Shown here piece after piece: positions 18,613 through 26,964 of a stretch of 64,000 bases of DNA. The notes under the pieces are model-generated. The model worked only from the letters and a program-made list of their open reading frames with translations, was not told the origin of the DNA and searched no databases. The stretch covers positions 62,001-126,000 of the forward strand of contig JAEBDY010000018.1 in NCBI GenBank assembly GCA_049997955.1, read 5' to 3'. A program made the translations under genes and the position numbers. Numbering within the stretch: the first letter of the stretch is position 1; every line of letters begins with the position of its first letter. The stretch comes from Umezawaea sp049997955. GTDB taxonomy: Bacteria > Actinomycetota > Actinomycetes > Mycobacteriales > Pseudonocardiaceae.

Positions 18613-19036
18613 CGGTGGCCGGGTCCCGGAGGACAGCGGTCAGCTTCGGCCCGTCGTGCAGGACCAGGATCGCGCACAGGACGGTGTAGGCGGCGGCCAG
18701 GTACTTGACGAACGGGTAGTCGAAGGCGAAGTCCATCAGGGTGATGTTGAGGCCCACCGCGAAGAGCGCCGCGGCGCCGAGGAAGGTGGTGCGCCGGAAC
18801 AGGAGCATGACCGCCGGGATGAACTCGAAGAGTCCCGTGACCCGGCCGTAGAACGGCGAGTACCCGTAGAAGGCCCACACCAGCGACGTGCCGTCCGCTG
18901 TGGACTTCGAGATGGTCCAGTCGCCGTAGTAGTACTGGCCTCCCAGGAGTTTCACGCTGCCGTAGACGAGGAAGACGGCCGACATCAGGAGCCTGATGCC
19001 CAGGATCGTCCTGGACGGGGAGTGGAACCAGATCAC
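18605..19036 (-). CDS. DoxX-like four-helix membrane protein
   Basis: The 143-residue product is a small integral membrane protein of the DoxX/MauE type, with helices near residues 8-28, 55-75, 80-102 and 108-128. RTILGIRLLMSAVFLVYGSVKLLGG followed by GRVTGLFEFIPAVMLL fits the family. I chose the GTG at 19034-19036 because GGAG lies a few bases upstream; the frame continues upstream without a better start. It overlaps the FAD oxidoreductase by eight bases. DoxX-like proteins often accompany redox enzymes and may pass electrons to quinone, so a membrane redox pair is a reasonable inference. It is divergent to a two-component system. Confidence 0.75.
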   Translation of the reverse strand: MIWFHSPSRTILGIRLLMSAVFLVYGSVKLLGGQYYYGDWTISKSTADGTSLVWAFYGYSPFYGRVTGLFEFIPAVMLLFRRTTFLGAAALFAVGLNITLMDFAFDYPFVKYLAAAYTVLCAILVLHDGPKLTAVLRDPATDA

Positions 19037-19127
19037 GGGGACTCCAAGGTCGGGGGCCGGTGGTGACCACGGTGGTGAACGGGCGGGGCAGGCGCACCGT
19101 TCGAAGGTGCCGACCCGCCGGCCACGA

Positions 19128-19145
19128 GGAGGAGGCGCCTCCTCC
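19128..19145. promoter_or_regulatory. Perfect 18-bp palindrome in a divergent promoter region
   Basis: GGAGGAGGCGCCTCCTCC is a perfect palindrome between the DoxX-like gene (start 19036) and the histidine kinase gene (start 19192). It could be an operator for the adjacent NarL-type regulator or a transcript-level hairpin. A TAGGCT hexamer at 19178-19183, about nine bases before the kinase GTG, could be the -10 of a leaderless transcript. Confidence 0.4.
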
Positions 19146-19191
19146 CGAAGAAGGAGGCGATCGCCCGCCGAAGTGCCTAGGCTCGGACGTT

Positions 19192-20358
19192 GTGACGACG
19201 GAGGACACGACGTGGCCCACGGCGGTGCGGTGGGCGATCCGCTTCGGCCCGCTGGCGCTGGCGCCGGTCGCGCTGCTCTTCCTGTTCGAGCCGCGGGGCG
19301 TGCTGACGCCGGGGATCTGGGCGTTGGCGTTGACCGGCGGCGCGCTGGTCGTCCTCGGCGGTCGGTGGCCACTGACCGTGAGCCTCGCCGAGTCGGGTCT
19401 GCTGGTGGTGTCCGTGGTCGCGAGCCCGGCGAGCATCGGGATCACGCAACTGCTGGCCGGATTGGCGCTGGGCGAGCTCGCGATGAGACGGCCGTGGCTG
19501 CCCCACCTGGCGTGCGGCACCGCGGTGGCCTGCGTGGTGGGGACGTTCTACCTGGTCTCGCAGCCCGACGCCGAACCGGTGCCCACGGTGTTGCGGCTGC
19601 TCATCATGGTCGGGGTCCCGGTGCTGGCCGGACGGCACCTGCGGTCATTGCGGGAACTGACCCAGCGCTACCGCAGGGAGGGGCTGGACGCGGCGCGCAT
19701 CAGGGACGCGGAGGTCCGCGCGGCGCGGGAGGCCGAACGCACGTCCATCGCCCGTGAGCTGCACGACCTGGTGGCCCACCACGTTTCCAGCATCGTGCTG
19801 CGCGTCGGCGTGGCACGACACGTGCCTCCCGACGCCGACGCCTTCCGCGCGGCGCTGGACGACGTGCACGAGTCGGGGACCGACGCGCTGGAGGACCTGC
19901 GCGAACTGGTGGCCGTGCTGCGGACCCCCGGCGGGTCGGACGCGGCCCTGCTCGGCCCGGACGGTCTGGACCCGGCGCTGCGGCAGGCGGTCGAACGGTG
20001 CGAGCAGGCCGGGTTCGACGTCACCGGCGCCGTCACCGAGCAGGGCGGCGGTCTGGACTCGGTGCGGCGGCTGGCCGTGCTGCGGATCGTGCAGGAGTCG
20101 CTGACCAACGTGATGCGCCACGCGCGTCCGGGGGCGAACGTGGAGGTCGACGTGCGCGGAACGGCCGACCACGTCGAGATCGGGGTGTTCAACGACGGCG
20201 CCCCGCGGCACCGGTCCGACGGGCCGTCGGGGCACGGGTTGATCGGCATGGCCGAGCGGGTCACCGTGCTCGGCGGCACGTTCAGCGCGGGTCCGACGCC
20301 GACGGGTTGGCACGTGGCCGCGCGGTTCCCGCGTGCGGGCTCGGCGGTCCACCGGTGA
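19192..20358 (+). CDS. Sensor histidine kinase, HisKA_3 (DesK/NarX) type
   Basis: This 388-residue membrane sensor has four to five hydrophobic helices in residues about 18-150 with little extracytoplasmic sequence. A coiled segment precedes the dimerisation domain, whose phospho-acceptor H191 lies in SIARELHDLVAHHVSSI. The HATPase domain has the N-box in RIVQESLTNVMRHARP and the G-box in GHGLIGMAERV. I chose the GTG at 19192 because the upstream extension is Arg/Pro-rich and non-coding in style. The response regulator gene overlaps by four bases. The pair likely senses a membrane or small-molecule signal; the divergent DoxX/FAD genes are positional candidates for its regulon. Confidence 0.86.
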   Translation: MTTEDTTWPTAVRWAIRFGPLALAPVALLFLFEPRGVLTPGIWALALTGGALVVLGGRWPLTVSLAESGLLVVSVVASPASIGITQLLAGLALGELAMRRPWLPHLACGTAVACVVGTFYLVSQPDAEPVPTVLRLLIMVGVPVLAGRHLRSLRELTQRYRREGLDAARIRDAEVRAAREAERTSIARELHDLVAHHVSSIVLRVGVARHVPPDADAFRAALDDVHESGTDALEDLRELVAVLRTPGGSDAALLGPDGLDPALRQAVERCEQAGFDVTGAVTEQGGGLDSVRRLAVLRIVQESLTNVMRHARPGANVEVDVRGTADHVEIGVFNDGAPRHRSDGPSGHGLIGMAERVTVLGGTFSAGPTPTGWHVAARFPRAGSAVHR

Positions 20359-21005
20359 TCCGCGTCGTGCTGGTCGACGACCAGCGCCTGGTCCGGGCCG
20401 GGTTGCGGATCCTCTGCGACTCCGCGCCGGACGTGGAGACCGTGGCCGAGGCGGCCAACGGGCACGAAGCCGTGCGCGCCGTCGACGAGCACCGGCCCGA
20501 CGTGGTCCTGATGGACCTGCGGATGCCCGGCATGGACGGCGTCACGGCCACCGCTCGCATCCTCGAACGGCACCGGCACACGAAGGTCGTGGTGGTCACG
20601 ACGTTCGACGACGACGAGAACCTCTACGGGGCGCTGGCCGTCGGCGCGTTCGGGTTCCTGCTCAAGGACTCCGCGCCCGAGGACCTGCTCGCGGCGGTTC
20701 GCCGGGCGGCCGCGGGCGAACCGCCGTTCAGCCCGGCCGTGCTGCGGCGGGTGGTCGGCCGGGCGACCGAACGGCACCGCCCCGCCGTCGGGGGCGAGGA
20801 CGTGCTGCCGCCGTTGACCCCTCGTGAACGGGACGTGCTCGTGCTGCTCTCGCAGGGGTTGAGCAACGCCGACATCGCCGAACGGCTGCACCTCGGCGTG
20901 ACCACGGTCAAGACGCACGTCGGGTCGCTGCTGACGAAGACGGGCCTGGACAACAGGGTTCGCCTAGCGCTGCTCGCCTGCTCCGCGGGCATCCGGACGC
21001 TCTAG
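20355..21005 (+). CDS. NarL/FixJ-type response regulator
   Basis: The 216-residue regulator has a receiver domain with phospho-acceptor D54 (VVLMDLRMPGMDG), acidic pair VDD at 8-9, the T/K switch residues (VVVTTFDD and FLLKDSAPEDL) and a C-terminal LuxR helix-turn-helix (LTPRERDVLVLLSQGLSNADIAERLHLGVTTVKTHVGSLL). It starts with GTG inside the kinase stop (GTGA overlap). It is the cognate partner of that kinase. Confidence 0.92.
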   Translation: MIRVVLVDDQRLVRAGLRILCDSAPDVETVAEAANGHEAVRAVDEHRPDVVLMDLRMPGMDGVTATARILERHRHTKVVVVTTFDDDENLYGALAVGAFGFLLKDSAPEDLLAAVRRAAAGEPPFSPAVLRRVVGRATERHRPAVGGEDVLPPLTPRERDVLVLLSQGLSNADIAERLHLGVTTVKTHVGSLLTKTGLDNRVRLALLACSAGIRTL

Positions 21006-21061
21006 TGCGTTGACCACGAACGTTCACCGGGTTGGTGACACGCCGGGCAAGGACTGGACAT

Positions 21062-21100
21062 CTCACCCCCGACAGGGACGACACCGCTGTCGAGGGTGAG
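21062..21100 (+). terminator. Hairpin downstream of the two-component pair
   Basis: CTCACCCCCGACAG (21062-21075) pairs with CTGTCGAGGGTGAG (21087-21100), 13 of 14 bases, around an 11-base loop, 56 bases after the response regulator stop. There is no T-tract. It could be an insertion-sequence end rather than a terminator, because transposase relics start immediately after it. Confidence 0.45.
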
Positions 21101-21108
21101 GAACACCG

Positions 21109-21600
21109 ATGGCCGACCCGGTCAGAGCACGACGGTCAACCGAAGACGAGGGCCGCGATCTGCTGCGGATCACTCGCCGCAGCAAGCAGAGTCAATCCGG
21201 TGCGCAGGGCGACGATCATCGTGGTCTCCGCGTCGGGGAGCCCGGTGCCCGCGATCGCCCGGCCGCTCGCCGCGCACGAGGACACCGTCCGCGACGTAAT
21301 CCACGCCTTCAACGATCGAGGGCCGGCCGCCCCGGACCCTCAATGGGCGGGAGGCCGTCCCCGCCCGATCAGCCACGATGACGAGCAGTTCATCGTGGCG
21401 ACGGCCACCACCCGGCCCACCAAGCTGGGCAAGCCCTTCACCCGGTGGAGCGTGCGCACACTCGCCCGCGACCCGGCCCGGCGGATCCGGATCGGACGGG
21501 AACGGCTCCGGCAGATCCCTGCGCGGCCACGGGATCACCTTCCAGCGCACCCAGACCTGGAAGGACCCGTCCGGACCACAACCAGCCCACAAACCCACAG
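21109..21600 (+). pseudogene. IS630-family transposase, 5' remnant broken by frameshifts
   Basis: Three reading frames together give the DNA-binding half of an IS630-type transposase. The first carries STEDEGRDLLRITRRSKQS. A second, from about 21195, carries RRATIIVVSASGSPVPAIA, then HEDTVRDVIHAFNDRG and KPFTRWSVRTLARDP. A third, from about 21510, carries RGHGITFQRTQTWKD. At least two frameshifts separate them, and the segment between WSVR and the RIRIGRERLR part looks shortened. The catalytic DDE domain is missing: homology ends near 21560, just before the next gene. It is non-functional, and I found no terminal repeats. Confidence 0.75.
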
Positions 21601-21624
21601 GTCAACAGCACCTGAAAAGCACCA

Positions 21625-22608
21625 CTAACTGCGTGCTTCTTCCAGCAGATCTGCCGCCTGCGTGGTCCGCTGGTACAACACGTAGCGCCCGTCTCTGACT
21701 TTGGTGACGAGGCGTGCTCGGTGCAGGGCGCTGAGGTGGTAGGAGACGGTGCCAGGGGTGCATCCGATCCGGGTGGCGAGTTCCGCGGTGGACCGGGCGG
21801 TGTCGAGGTCCGCCAGCAGGGCCGCTCGGGCGTTGCCGACCACTTGCGCGATGCTTCCGGACCTGCGGTCCCGGCTGGCTCCGATCCGCTGGGCGGGGTA
21901 GTAGAGGACGAACTGCCCGGGGGTGTCGACCTGGATGATGACGCCGGGCCGGCTGAGCACGCTGGGGGCGAAGACCAGGTCCCGGCCGGTGACATCGATT
22001 TCGCCGTCCCACGACGTGGCGACGGTGACCGCGTCGCCTGCCCAACCGATGTCGGGGTGGAGTGCTCCGAGCGCCCGGCCGACGCCGTGGGTGGCGATGG
22101 CCATCGCGCGCTGGGCGATGTCCTGGTCGATGATCGAGCACAGTTCGGGCCAGCCGTCGGAGAGGGCATCCCGCCAGAACCGGGCGAGACCGTTGGCGAG
22201 ATGTCGCTGCATCCGCCCCGACTCCGCGATCCGGCGGGTCGAGGCCTGCAGCGGCCTGCTCCAGTGGGTCCGGGTGTAGGTGAAGACCTGGGTTTCGAGG
22301 TCGTCCTGCGCTGCCGCCTCGATCTGCGCGATCTGCTCGTCGAGCAGATCACGGCGTTGGATGCCCGTTCCTGGCTGCGGGGTGAGCAGGTCGGGTGTGT
22401 AGGTGTCGCCGTTCTGCGGCAACAGGTCCGCGAGCAGGGCGACGTCCGGATGGGCGAGTGACGCGCGGGCGAGTGGTCCGGGATCCCCGAACACCGGGTG
22501 CCGTCCCGACGCGGCGGCGAGTTTCAGCCACGCCAGGGATTCCGATGCCGGGGAAGGCGATAACCGTGTCCTGGACACCGTGTCGGCGTCCACACGCAGA
22601 GTGAGCAC
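21625..22608 (-). CDS. ArsR-like winged-helix regulator with DUF5937-type N-terminal region
   Basis: The 327-residue protein has a long N-terminal domain of the DUF5937 type (LSPSPASESLAWLKLAAASGR, HPDVALLADLLPQNGDTYTPDLL). A C-terminal ArsR-class winged helix spans about 255-327 (ARSTAELATRIGCTPGTVSYHLSALHRARLVTKVRDGRYVLYQRT). The GTG at 22606-22608 begins the conserved LTLRVDADTVSR stretch and has no ribosome site, so the mRNA may be leaderless. It is a cytoplasmic repressor-type protein with no metal-binding cysteine pair visible. The divergent secreted I36-like gene is 156 bp away and may be a target. Confidence 0.82.
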   Translation of the reverse strand: MLTLRVDADTVSRTRLSPSPASESLAWLKLAAASGRHPVFGDPGPLARASLAHPDVALLADLLPQNGDTYTPDLLTPQPGTGIQRRDLLDEQIAQIEAAAQDDLETQVFTYTRTHWSRPLQASTRRIAESGRMQRHLANGLARFWRDALSDGWPELCSIIDQDIAQRAMAIATHGVGRALGALHPDIGWAGDAVTVATSWDGEIDVTGRDLVFAPSVLSRPGVIIQVDTPGQFVLYYPAQRIGASRDRRSGSIAQVVGNARAALLADLDTARSTAELATRIGCTPGTVSYHLSALHRARLVTKVRDGRYVLYQRTTQAADLLEEARS

Positions 22609-22690
22609 TGTGCCGACGGTAGCAGTCGTCGCGGTGGATTTGAGCTGGCTCGAATGCTTTCCGGTGCGAGGTCCACGCGGGGTTGAGTGG

Positions 22691-22714
22691 CGTTGCCGAA
22701 CAACGGCAGCAACG
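22691..22714. promoter_or_regulatory. Interrupted inverted repeat between ArsR-like and I36 genes
   Basis: CGTTGCCG (22691-22698) and CGGCAGCAACG (22704-22714) form an inverted repeat with one bulged base around AACAA, midway between the divergent genes. It is a plausible operator; the assignment rests on position only. Confidence 0.3.
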
Positions 22715-22764
22715 TTCACCACCCGATCCGAGGCGGTCGCCTCGACGAAAGGCAGAGGACAATC

Positions 22765-23169
22765 ATGACGCGCCTGAAAAGCTCCATCGCCGCCCTGGTG
22801 CTCGCCGCCGTGGCCGCGTTCATGACACCAGTTGCCGCACAGGCCGCTCCGGCCTGGGCCGACGGCACGACCGCGACCATCACGTTCTCCCCTGCGGCAG
22901 CCGCGGCCGAGCCGTGCGCCGCCGGATGGCTGTGCCTGTACAAGAGCACCGGGTACGTCAACAAGAAGTTTCAGACTCAGCGGCACAACACGTGCTGGAA
23001 CCTCGCGCAGTTCGACCTCGTCAACAGCGTCTATTCCTACGACAACAACCTGTCGGTATACGCCCACTTCTACAATTCCGCCGGGGTGAACGTCTGGAAC
23101 ATCCGCAACGGTGGCAGCAGCAGCAACAGCACCCAGTGGTCAGGCGAGTACAGGGTCTGCACCGACTGA
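22765..23169 (+). CDS. Secreted peptidase-inhibitor family I36-like protein
   Basis: The 134-residue precursor has a classical signal peptide (residues 1-28, cleavage probably after AQA) and a mature domain of about 105 residues with four cysteines (EPCAAGWLCLYKS, NTCWNLAQF, YRVCTD). That could form the two disulfides typical of I36/SMPI-like beta-gamma-crystallin-fold proteins. The ATG at 22765 has AGAGGAC upstream; an in-frame extension upstream crosses the promoter and is rejected. It is exported to the medium. Family members inhibit metalloproteases or are antimicrobial-like; its actual target is unknown. Confidence 0.8.
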   Translation: MTRLKSSIAALVLAAVAAFMTPVAAQAAPAWADGTTATITFSPAAAAAEPCAAGWLCLYKSTGYVNKKFQTQRHNTCWNLAQFDLVNSVYSYDNNLSVYAHFYNSAGVNVWNIRNGGSSSNSTQWSGEYRVCTD

Positions 23170-23540
23170 GGCTGGGCTGCTTCGACGTGCGCGTGCGGCT
23201 CGGCCAGGTGGTTGTCCGCAGGGATCCGCACCTCGGTGATCCACCCTGAACTCCCCCGAGGTGACGTCGTTGCTGGACCTGTCGCAGCCGGTGGCCGCCG
23301 CCCTTGACCTCGGCGCTGCGGTGCTGCCGCGATCAGCGCCTTCGGAGGGGTGGGATGTTCCAGGACATCCCACCCCTTCTCGGTCCTAGCTCGTTCTCGG
23401 GTCGGCCTGCTCAACCTTGATCTGCGGCGCGGACGCGGTCCGGCGGGCGAGGAGCGGTCAGGGGCAGGAGTACACCCACCGACGCCAACAGGTGGGTCTA
23501 CGGACGCGACCGGGGGTCGGCTCAGCGAGGCGGGGGAACG
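23170..23540. other. Intergenic region downstream of the I36 gene
   Basis: These 371 bases lie between the I36 gene and a convergent membrane gene. They hold one strong terminator (23346-23377). The rest has no ORF I can support; short open stretches have no ribosome site or recognisable domain. Confidence 0.5.
23346..23377. terminator. Intrinsic terminator, 13-bp perfect stem
   Basis: AGGGGTGGGATGT pairs perfectly with ACATCCCACCCCT around TCCAGG, followed by TCTCGG. It lies about 180 bases after the I36 stop and may serve that gene or the convergent membrane gene. Confidence 0.75.
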
Positions 23541-23957
23541 TTATTCGGCCGTTATCCTCAGCGCCCGGTAGGTGGCCGCGGCGCTGGTGGCGGAGGCGGC
23601 GATGATCGCCGATCCGACGACCACGCCGCTGATCGCGATCGGGAGGCCGTCGGCGAGGCTGTAGCTGCGCAGGGTCTCAGCGATCGACCAGACGCCCAGG
23701 ATCGCCGTGACGACGCTGAGCCACCAGGCGTCCAGCGGCGCCATCGCGCGGACTATGGACAGCACCAGCACCGCGCCGCCGATCGACACGACCACCCAGA
23801 ACCCGGCCAGGTTCTCGCTGATGACCGAGCGGTCGAACGCGAGCGGCGCGATGATCGACCACACGGCGGCCAGGAAGCAGACGGTGCTGGTGCGGCTGGC
23901 GACCGCGATCAGCTTCAGCACGACCTCCTCGGCGTGCCACTGGGCGGGCTCTTCCAC
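23541..23957 (-). CDS. Small four-helix membrane protein (SPW-repeat-like)
   Basis: The 138-residue product has four hydrophobic helices (near residues 20-38, 50-70, 78-95 and 105-125) in two similar halves, each with a 'xxVWSI' core (FLAAVWSIIAPLAFD and AILGVWSIAETLRSY). This resembles SPW-repeat membrane proteins, though the SPW triplet itself is not conserved. The GTG at 23955-23957 has GGAGG four bases upstream and is preferred over a start 32 codons earlier. Function unknown. Confidence 0.65.
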   Translation of the reverse strand: MEEPAQWHAEEVVLKLIAVASRTSTVCFLAAVWSIIAPLAFDRSVISENLAGFWVVVSIGGAVLVLSIVRAMAPLDAWWLSVVTAILGVWSIAETLRSYSLADGLPIAISGVVVGSAIIAASATSAAATYRALRITAE

Positions 23958-24134
23958 CAGACCTCCGTGCTCCGTTCGGCTTCCCCGCACCACTTCCACG
24001 ACTCGACAGGGGTGTCGATCACGAGGGTGGCGCCGGGGAGTGGTGACGAGCATGAACGACAGCCCACCCCCTGTCGAGGGCAGAGCGTCTCACGAGGCGA
24101 CCAATCAAGACGCCCAGGGCGTCCGCGGTGGCGT

Positions 24135-26801
24135 TCAGCCGAGCAGGCGGGTGAGTTCGACGCGGGAGCGGACTTCGAGGCGGGCGAAGATGTTGCGCAG
24201 GTGGTGTTCCACGGTGCGGTGGCTGATGAACAGCTGCGCGGCGATCTCGCGGTTGGTCGCTCCCTCGGCGACGAGCGTGGCGATCTCGGACTGCTGGGGC
24301 GTCAGCGCGGCGCTCGGGGTGGTGCGCGTCGGGGCGATGGTGTCGCCGGAGGCGCGCAGTTCCGCGCGGACGCGGTTGACGAAGTGCTCCGAGTCGTACT
24401 GCTGGAAGATCTTCAGCGCGTCGCGCAGGTGCTCGCGGGCGGCTTTCGGCTGGCGGCTGCGGCGGAGTCGGTGGCCGTAGAACAGTTCGGTCTTCGCCAG
24501 TTCCATGGGGGTGCCGCCCGCGCGGTGCAGGCGGATGGCTTCCCGGAAGTGCTCGTCGGCCACGGGGTCGGCGCCCGCGAGCAGGGCGCGGGAGCGGTGC
24601 GACAGCGCGAGCCTGGCGGGGCTGCCGGTGCTGATCGCCCAGCCCTCGAACTGGCGCAACACGTTGGCGGCCTTGGCTTGCTGGCCGCACGCCACCGCCG
24701 CCTCCACGAAGTGCGGCGCCGTCATGACCTTGATGCCGGGGTGCACGCGACCGGTGCCCACGGCCAGCAGCCGCAGGCGGTTGAGCGCGTCGACGGGCCG
24801 GTCGTCGACCAGGTCCACGCACGCGAGCGCCCACGAGCTGAACGTGCTGGGCCTGCCGAGACCGCGGCGGGCGACGTCGGCGGCCGCGAGGTGCAGGCGG
24901 TGCACGGCGGTGGCCTTGTTGCCCTGCAACGCGGCCATGAGCGCGAGGATCGTCAGGTGGTCGACCACGGTGTTGGGCTGCCCCATCGCGGTCGCCTCGC
25001 GCACACCCTCCAGCGAGCTGTCCAGCGCGATGGAGTGCTGGTCCAGCAGCAGCGCCGCCAACGACCGGTAGACCAGCGCCCACGGCACGAGCGAGACCAT
25101 GCCGCTGTCCCGCGCCGCGGCCACGGCCTGCGTGGCGAGTTCCAGCGACCGGGTGGCGTGGCCGAGCACGTAGGCGGCCTGGCTGCCCCAGATCTTCGAC
25201 CGCGGGTCGGCCAAGCCCCCCGCGAGCCGCATCGCCCGGTCCAGCGCGGGCATCGCGACCTGGTGGCGGCCCGCGAACGTGGCGGCCATGCCCTCGAGGT
25301 GGTCGAACATCAACTGCGTCACCGGCGGCTCGTCCGGACGGCGCAGGCGGGCGGCACGGGCCGCGGTCGCGGCGTGGTCGGTCTGGTCCCCCGCGATGCT
25401 GCCCGCTTCGGCGGCGAACACCAGCGCGGTGATGGCGAGGGTGCGGTGGGAGTGCAGCAGGTCGTCCGACGCCTTGAGCAGGCTGCGCACGGCCGTGCCC
25501 GGCACGCCGTCGCCGAGTTCGATGCCACCGCGAACGAAGTCGGCCATGCCGTGCAGTTCACGGCTGCGGGTGTGGGCACGGGCCTGGCGGAGGTTCGCGC
25601 GCGACTGGCGCGGCTTGCCGACCGACCAGTGGTCCGCGGCCGCGGCGATCAGGTGGGCGGCCTTGGCCTCCGGTGACCGGGTGAGCGCGGCGGCGCGCTC
25701 GTAGGCCTGCGAGGAGGCGGTGTAGTCGCCGATGTGCCTGGCCCGCTCGGCCTCGGCGGCGAGGTCCGCGGCGTGCCCGTCGACCTCGCCGCGCTTCATC
25801 GCGGCCTGGTGCCACAGCCACCGCGACCGGTGCTGGTCGGGGTCGAGCACGTCCACCAGCAGTTCGTGCGCCCGGCGGTGCTCGCTGATCGGCACCTCGG
25901 TGCGCAGGACGGCCCGCGTCAGGCCCGTCGACACTTCGACGTGCTCGCCGCGCAGCACGAGCAGGCCGCTGTCGCGGGCCTCCTCCAGCGCGTCGGTCTC
26001 CAGTTCGGCGCGCAGGACCGCGTCGAGTTCGAGGTCCTCGTCGGCCACGGCGAGCAGCACCACCCTGCGCGCGTCCGGCGTCAACGCGTGGAAGCGGGTC
26101 CGCAGGCGGGCGCGCAGCACGCTGTCCGGCGCCAGCTGCCCCGTGCGGGCGAGTTCGGTGAGCGCGAGGGGGTTGCCGCCCGCGAGGTCCAGCACCTCCT
26201 CGGCGAAGTCCTCCGACACGCCGAGCGGGTTGTGGTCGGCCAGCAGCGCCATGGCGGCGGGGTCGTCCAGCGTCCGCAGCGGCAGGACGGGGAGCCCGGT
26301 GAGGGGGTTCTCGCCGCGATGGGGTTCCAGCGCGAACAGCACGGCGATCCGGTGGTCGGCGACCCGGCGCGCGAGGAACGCCAGCGCCTCCAGCGACGGC
26401 CGGTCGAGCAGCCCGGCGTCGTCGACGAGCACGAGCAGCGGGCGCTGGGTCGCCACGTCGCACAGCAGCCGGTGGACTTCGGCGTTGAGGGCGAACGTGC
26501 GGCGCGGGACGCCGGGCGCCAGCCCGACCGCGACCCTGAGCGCTTCGGGAAGCCGATCCGCCAACGGGTGCAGCAGGCGGTGCAGGCCCGCGGGTTCGAG
26601 GTCCGTCTCGGCGGGCACGCCGTGCGCGGTCAGCACGCGGAAGTCCGCGGTGTGCGCGAGCCGCAGCAGCGCGGTCTTGCCCGAACCGGGCCCACCCGTC
26701 ACGACCAGGGCGGATCCGCGACCCGCGCGCGTGGTGTCGAGCAGGTCCCGCACAGCCACGCGCTCCTGGTGCCGTCCGCGCAAAACGACCTCGGGAGCCA
26801 T
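24135..26801 (-). CDS. Large ATP-binding LuxR-family (LAL-type) transcriptional regulator
   Basis: This 888-residue regulator has an N-terminal AAA/NTPase domain with Walker A GGPGSGKTALL (about residues 34-44) and a probable Walker B in PLLVLVDDAGLLD. A long TPR-like helical middle follows, then a C-terminal LuxR helix-turn-helix (LTPQQSEIATLVAEGATNREIAAQLFISHRTVEHHLRNIF). The ATG at 26799-26801 starts MAPEVVLRGRHQE, the usual LAL beginning; there is no clear ribosome site, so a leaderless mRNA is possible. LAL proteins sense nucleotides or sugars and often govern transport or antibiotic genes. It is divergent to the ABC importer operon, which is its natural candidate target. Confidence 0.88.
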   Translation of the reverse strand: MAPEVVLRGRHQERVAVRDLLDTTRAGRGSALVVTGGPGSGKTALLRLAHTADFRVLTAHGVPAETDLEPAGLHRLLHPLADRLPEALRVAVGLAPGVPRRTFALNAEVHRLLCDVATQRPLLVLVDDAGLLDRPSLEALAFLARRVADHRIAVLFALEPHRGENPLTGLPVLPLRTLDDPAAMALLADHNPLGVSEDFAEEVLDLAGGNPLALTELARTGQLAPDSVLRARLRTRFHALTPDARRVVLLAVADEDLELDAVLRAELETDALEEARDSGLLVLRGEHVEVSTGLTRAVLRTEVPISEHRRAHELLVDVLDPDQHRSRWLWHQAAMKRGEVDGHAADLAAEAERARHIGDYTASSQAYERAAALTRSPEAKAAHLIAAAADHWSVGKPRQSRANLRQARAHTRSRELHGMADFVRGGIELGDGVPGTAVRSLLKASDDLLHSHRTLAITALVFAAEAGSIAGDQTDHAATAARAARLRRPDEPPVTQLMFDHLEGMAATFAGRHQVAMPALDRAMRLAGGLADPRSKIWGSQAAYVLGHATRSLELATQAVAAARDSGMVSLVPWALVYRSLAALLLDQHSIALDSSLEGVREATAMGQPNTVVDHLTILALMAALQGNKATAVHRLHLAAADVARRGLGRPSTFSSWALACVDLVDDRPVDALNRLRLLAVGTGRVHPGIKVMTAPHFVEAAVACGQQAKAANVLRQFEGWAISTGSPARLALSHRSRALLAGADPVADEHFREAIRLHRAGGTPMELAKTELFYGHRLRRSRQPKAAREHLRDALKIFQQYDSEHFVNRVRAELRASGDTIAPTRTTPSAALTPQQSEIATLVAEGATNREIAAQLFISHRTVEHHLRNIFARLEVRSRVELTRLLG

Positions 26802-26883
26802 ACGGGACAGTGTTGCGCGCGTGTGACGGGATGGGGAAGGGCTTGAGCCGAATTTACCTATCATCGTTAGTTTTGAGGCCCCA

Positions 26884-26907
26884 CGACTGGTGGTTCCACC
26901 GATGCCG
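26884..26907 (+). repeat. 24-bp direct repeat, copy 1 (upstream of livG)
   Basis: This copy matches bases 31651-31674 at 21 of 24 positions, with a 16-base identical core GTGGTTCCACCGATGC (26890-26905). The GTGG/CCAC arms form a small inverted repeat. It lies between the LuxR gene and livG, about 60 bases before the livG start. Confidence 0.6.
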
Positions 26908-26964
26908 CGCACGGATGATCAGCCCAGACTGCTGCGAATCACCGCCGTCGTGGAAACGAGACCA

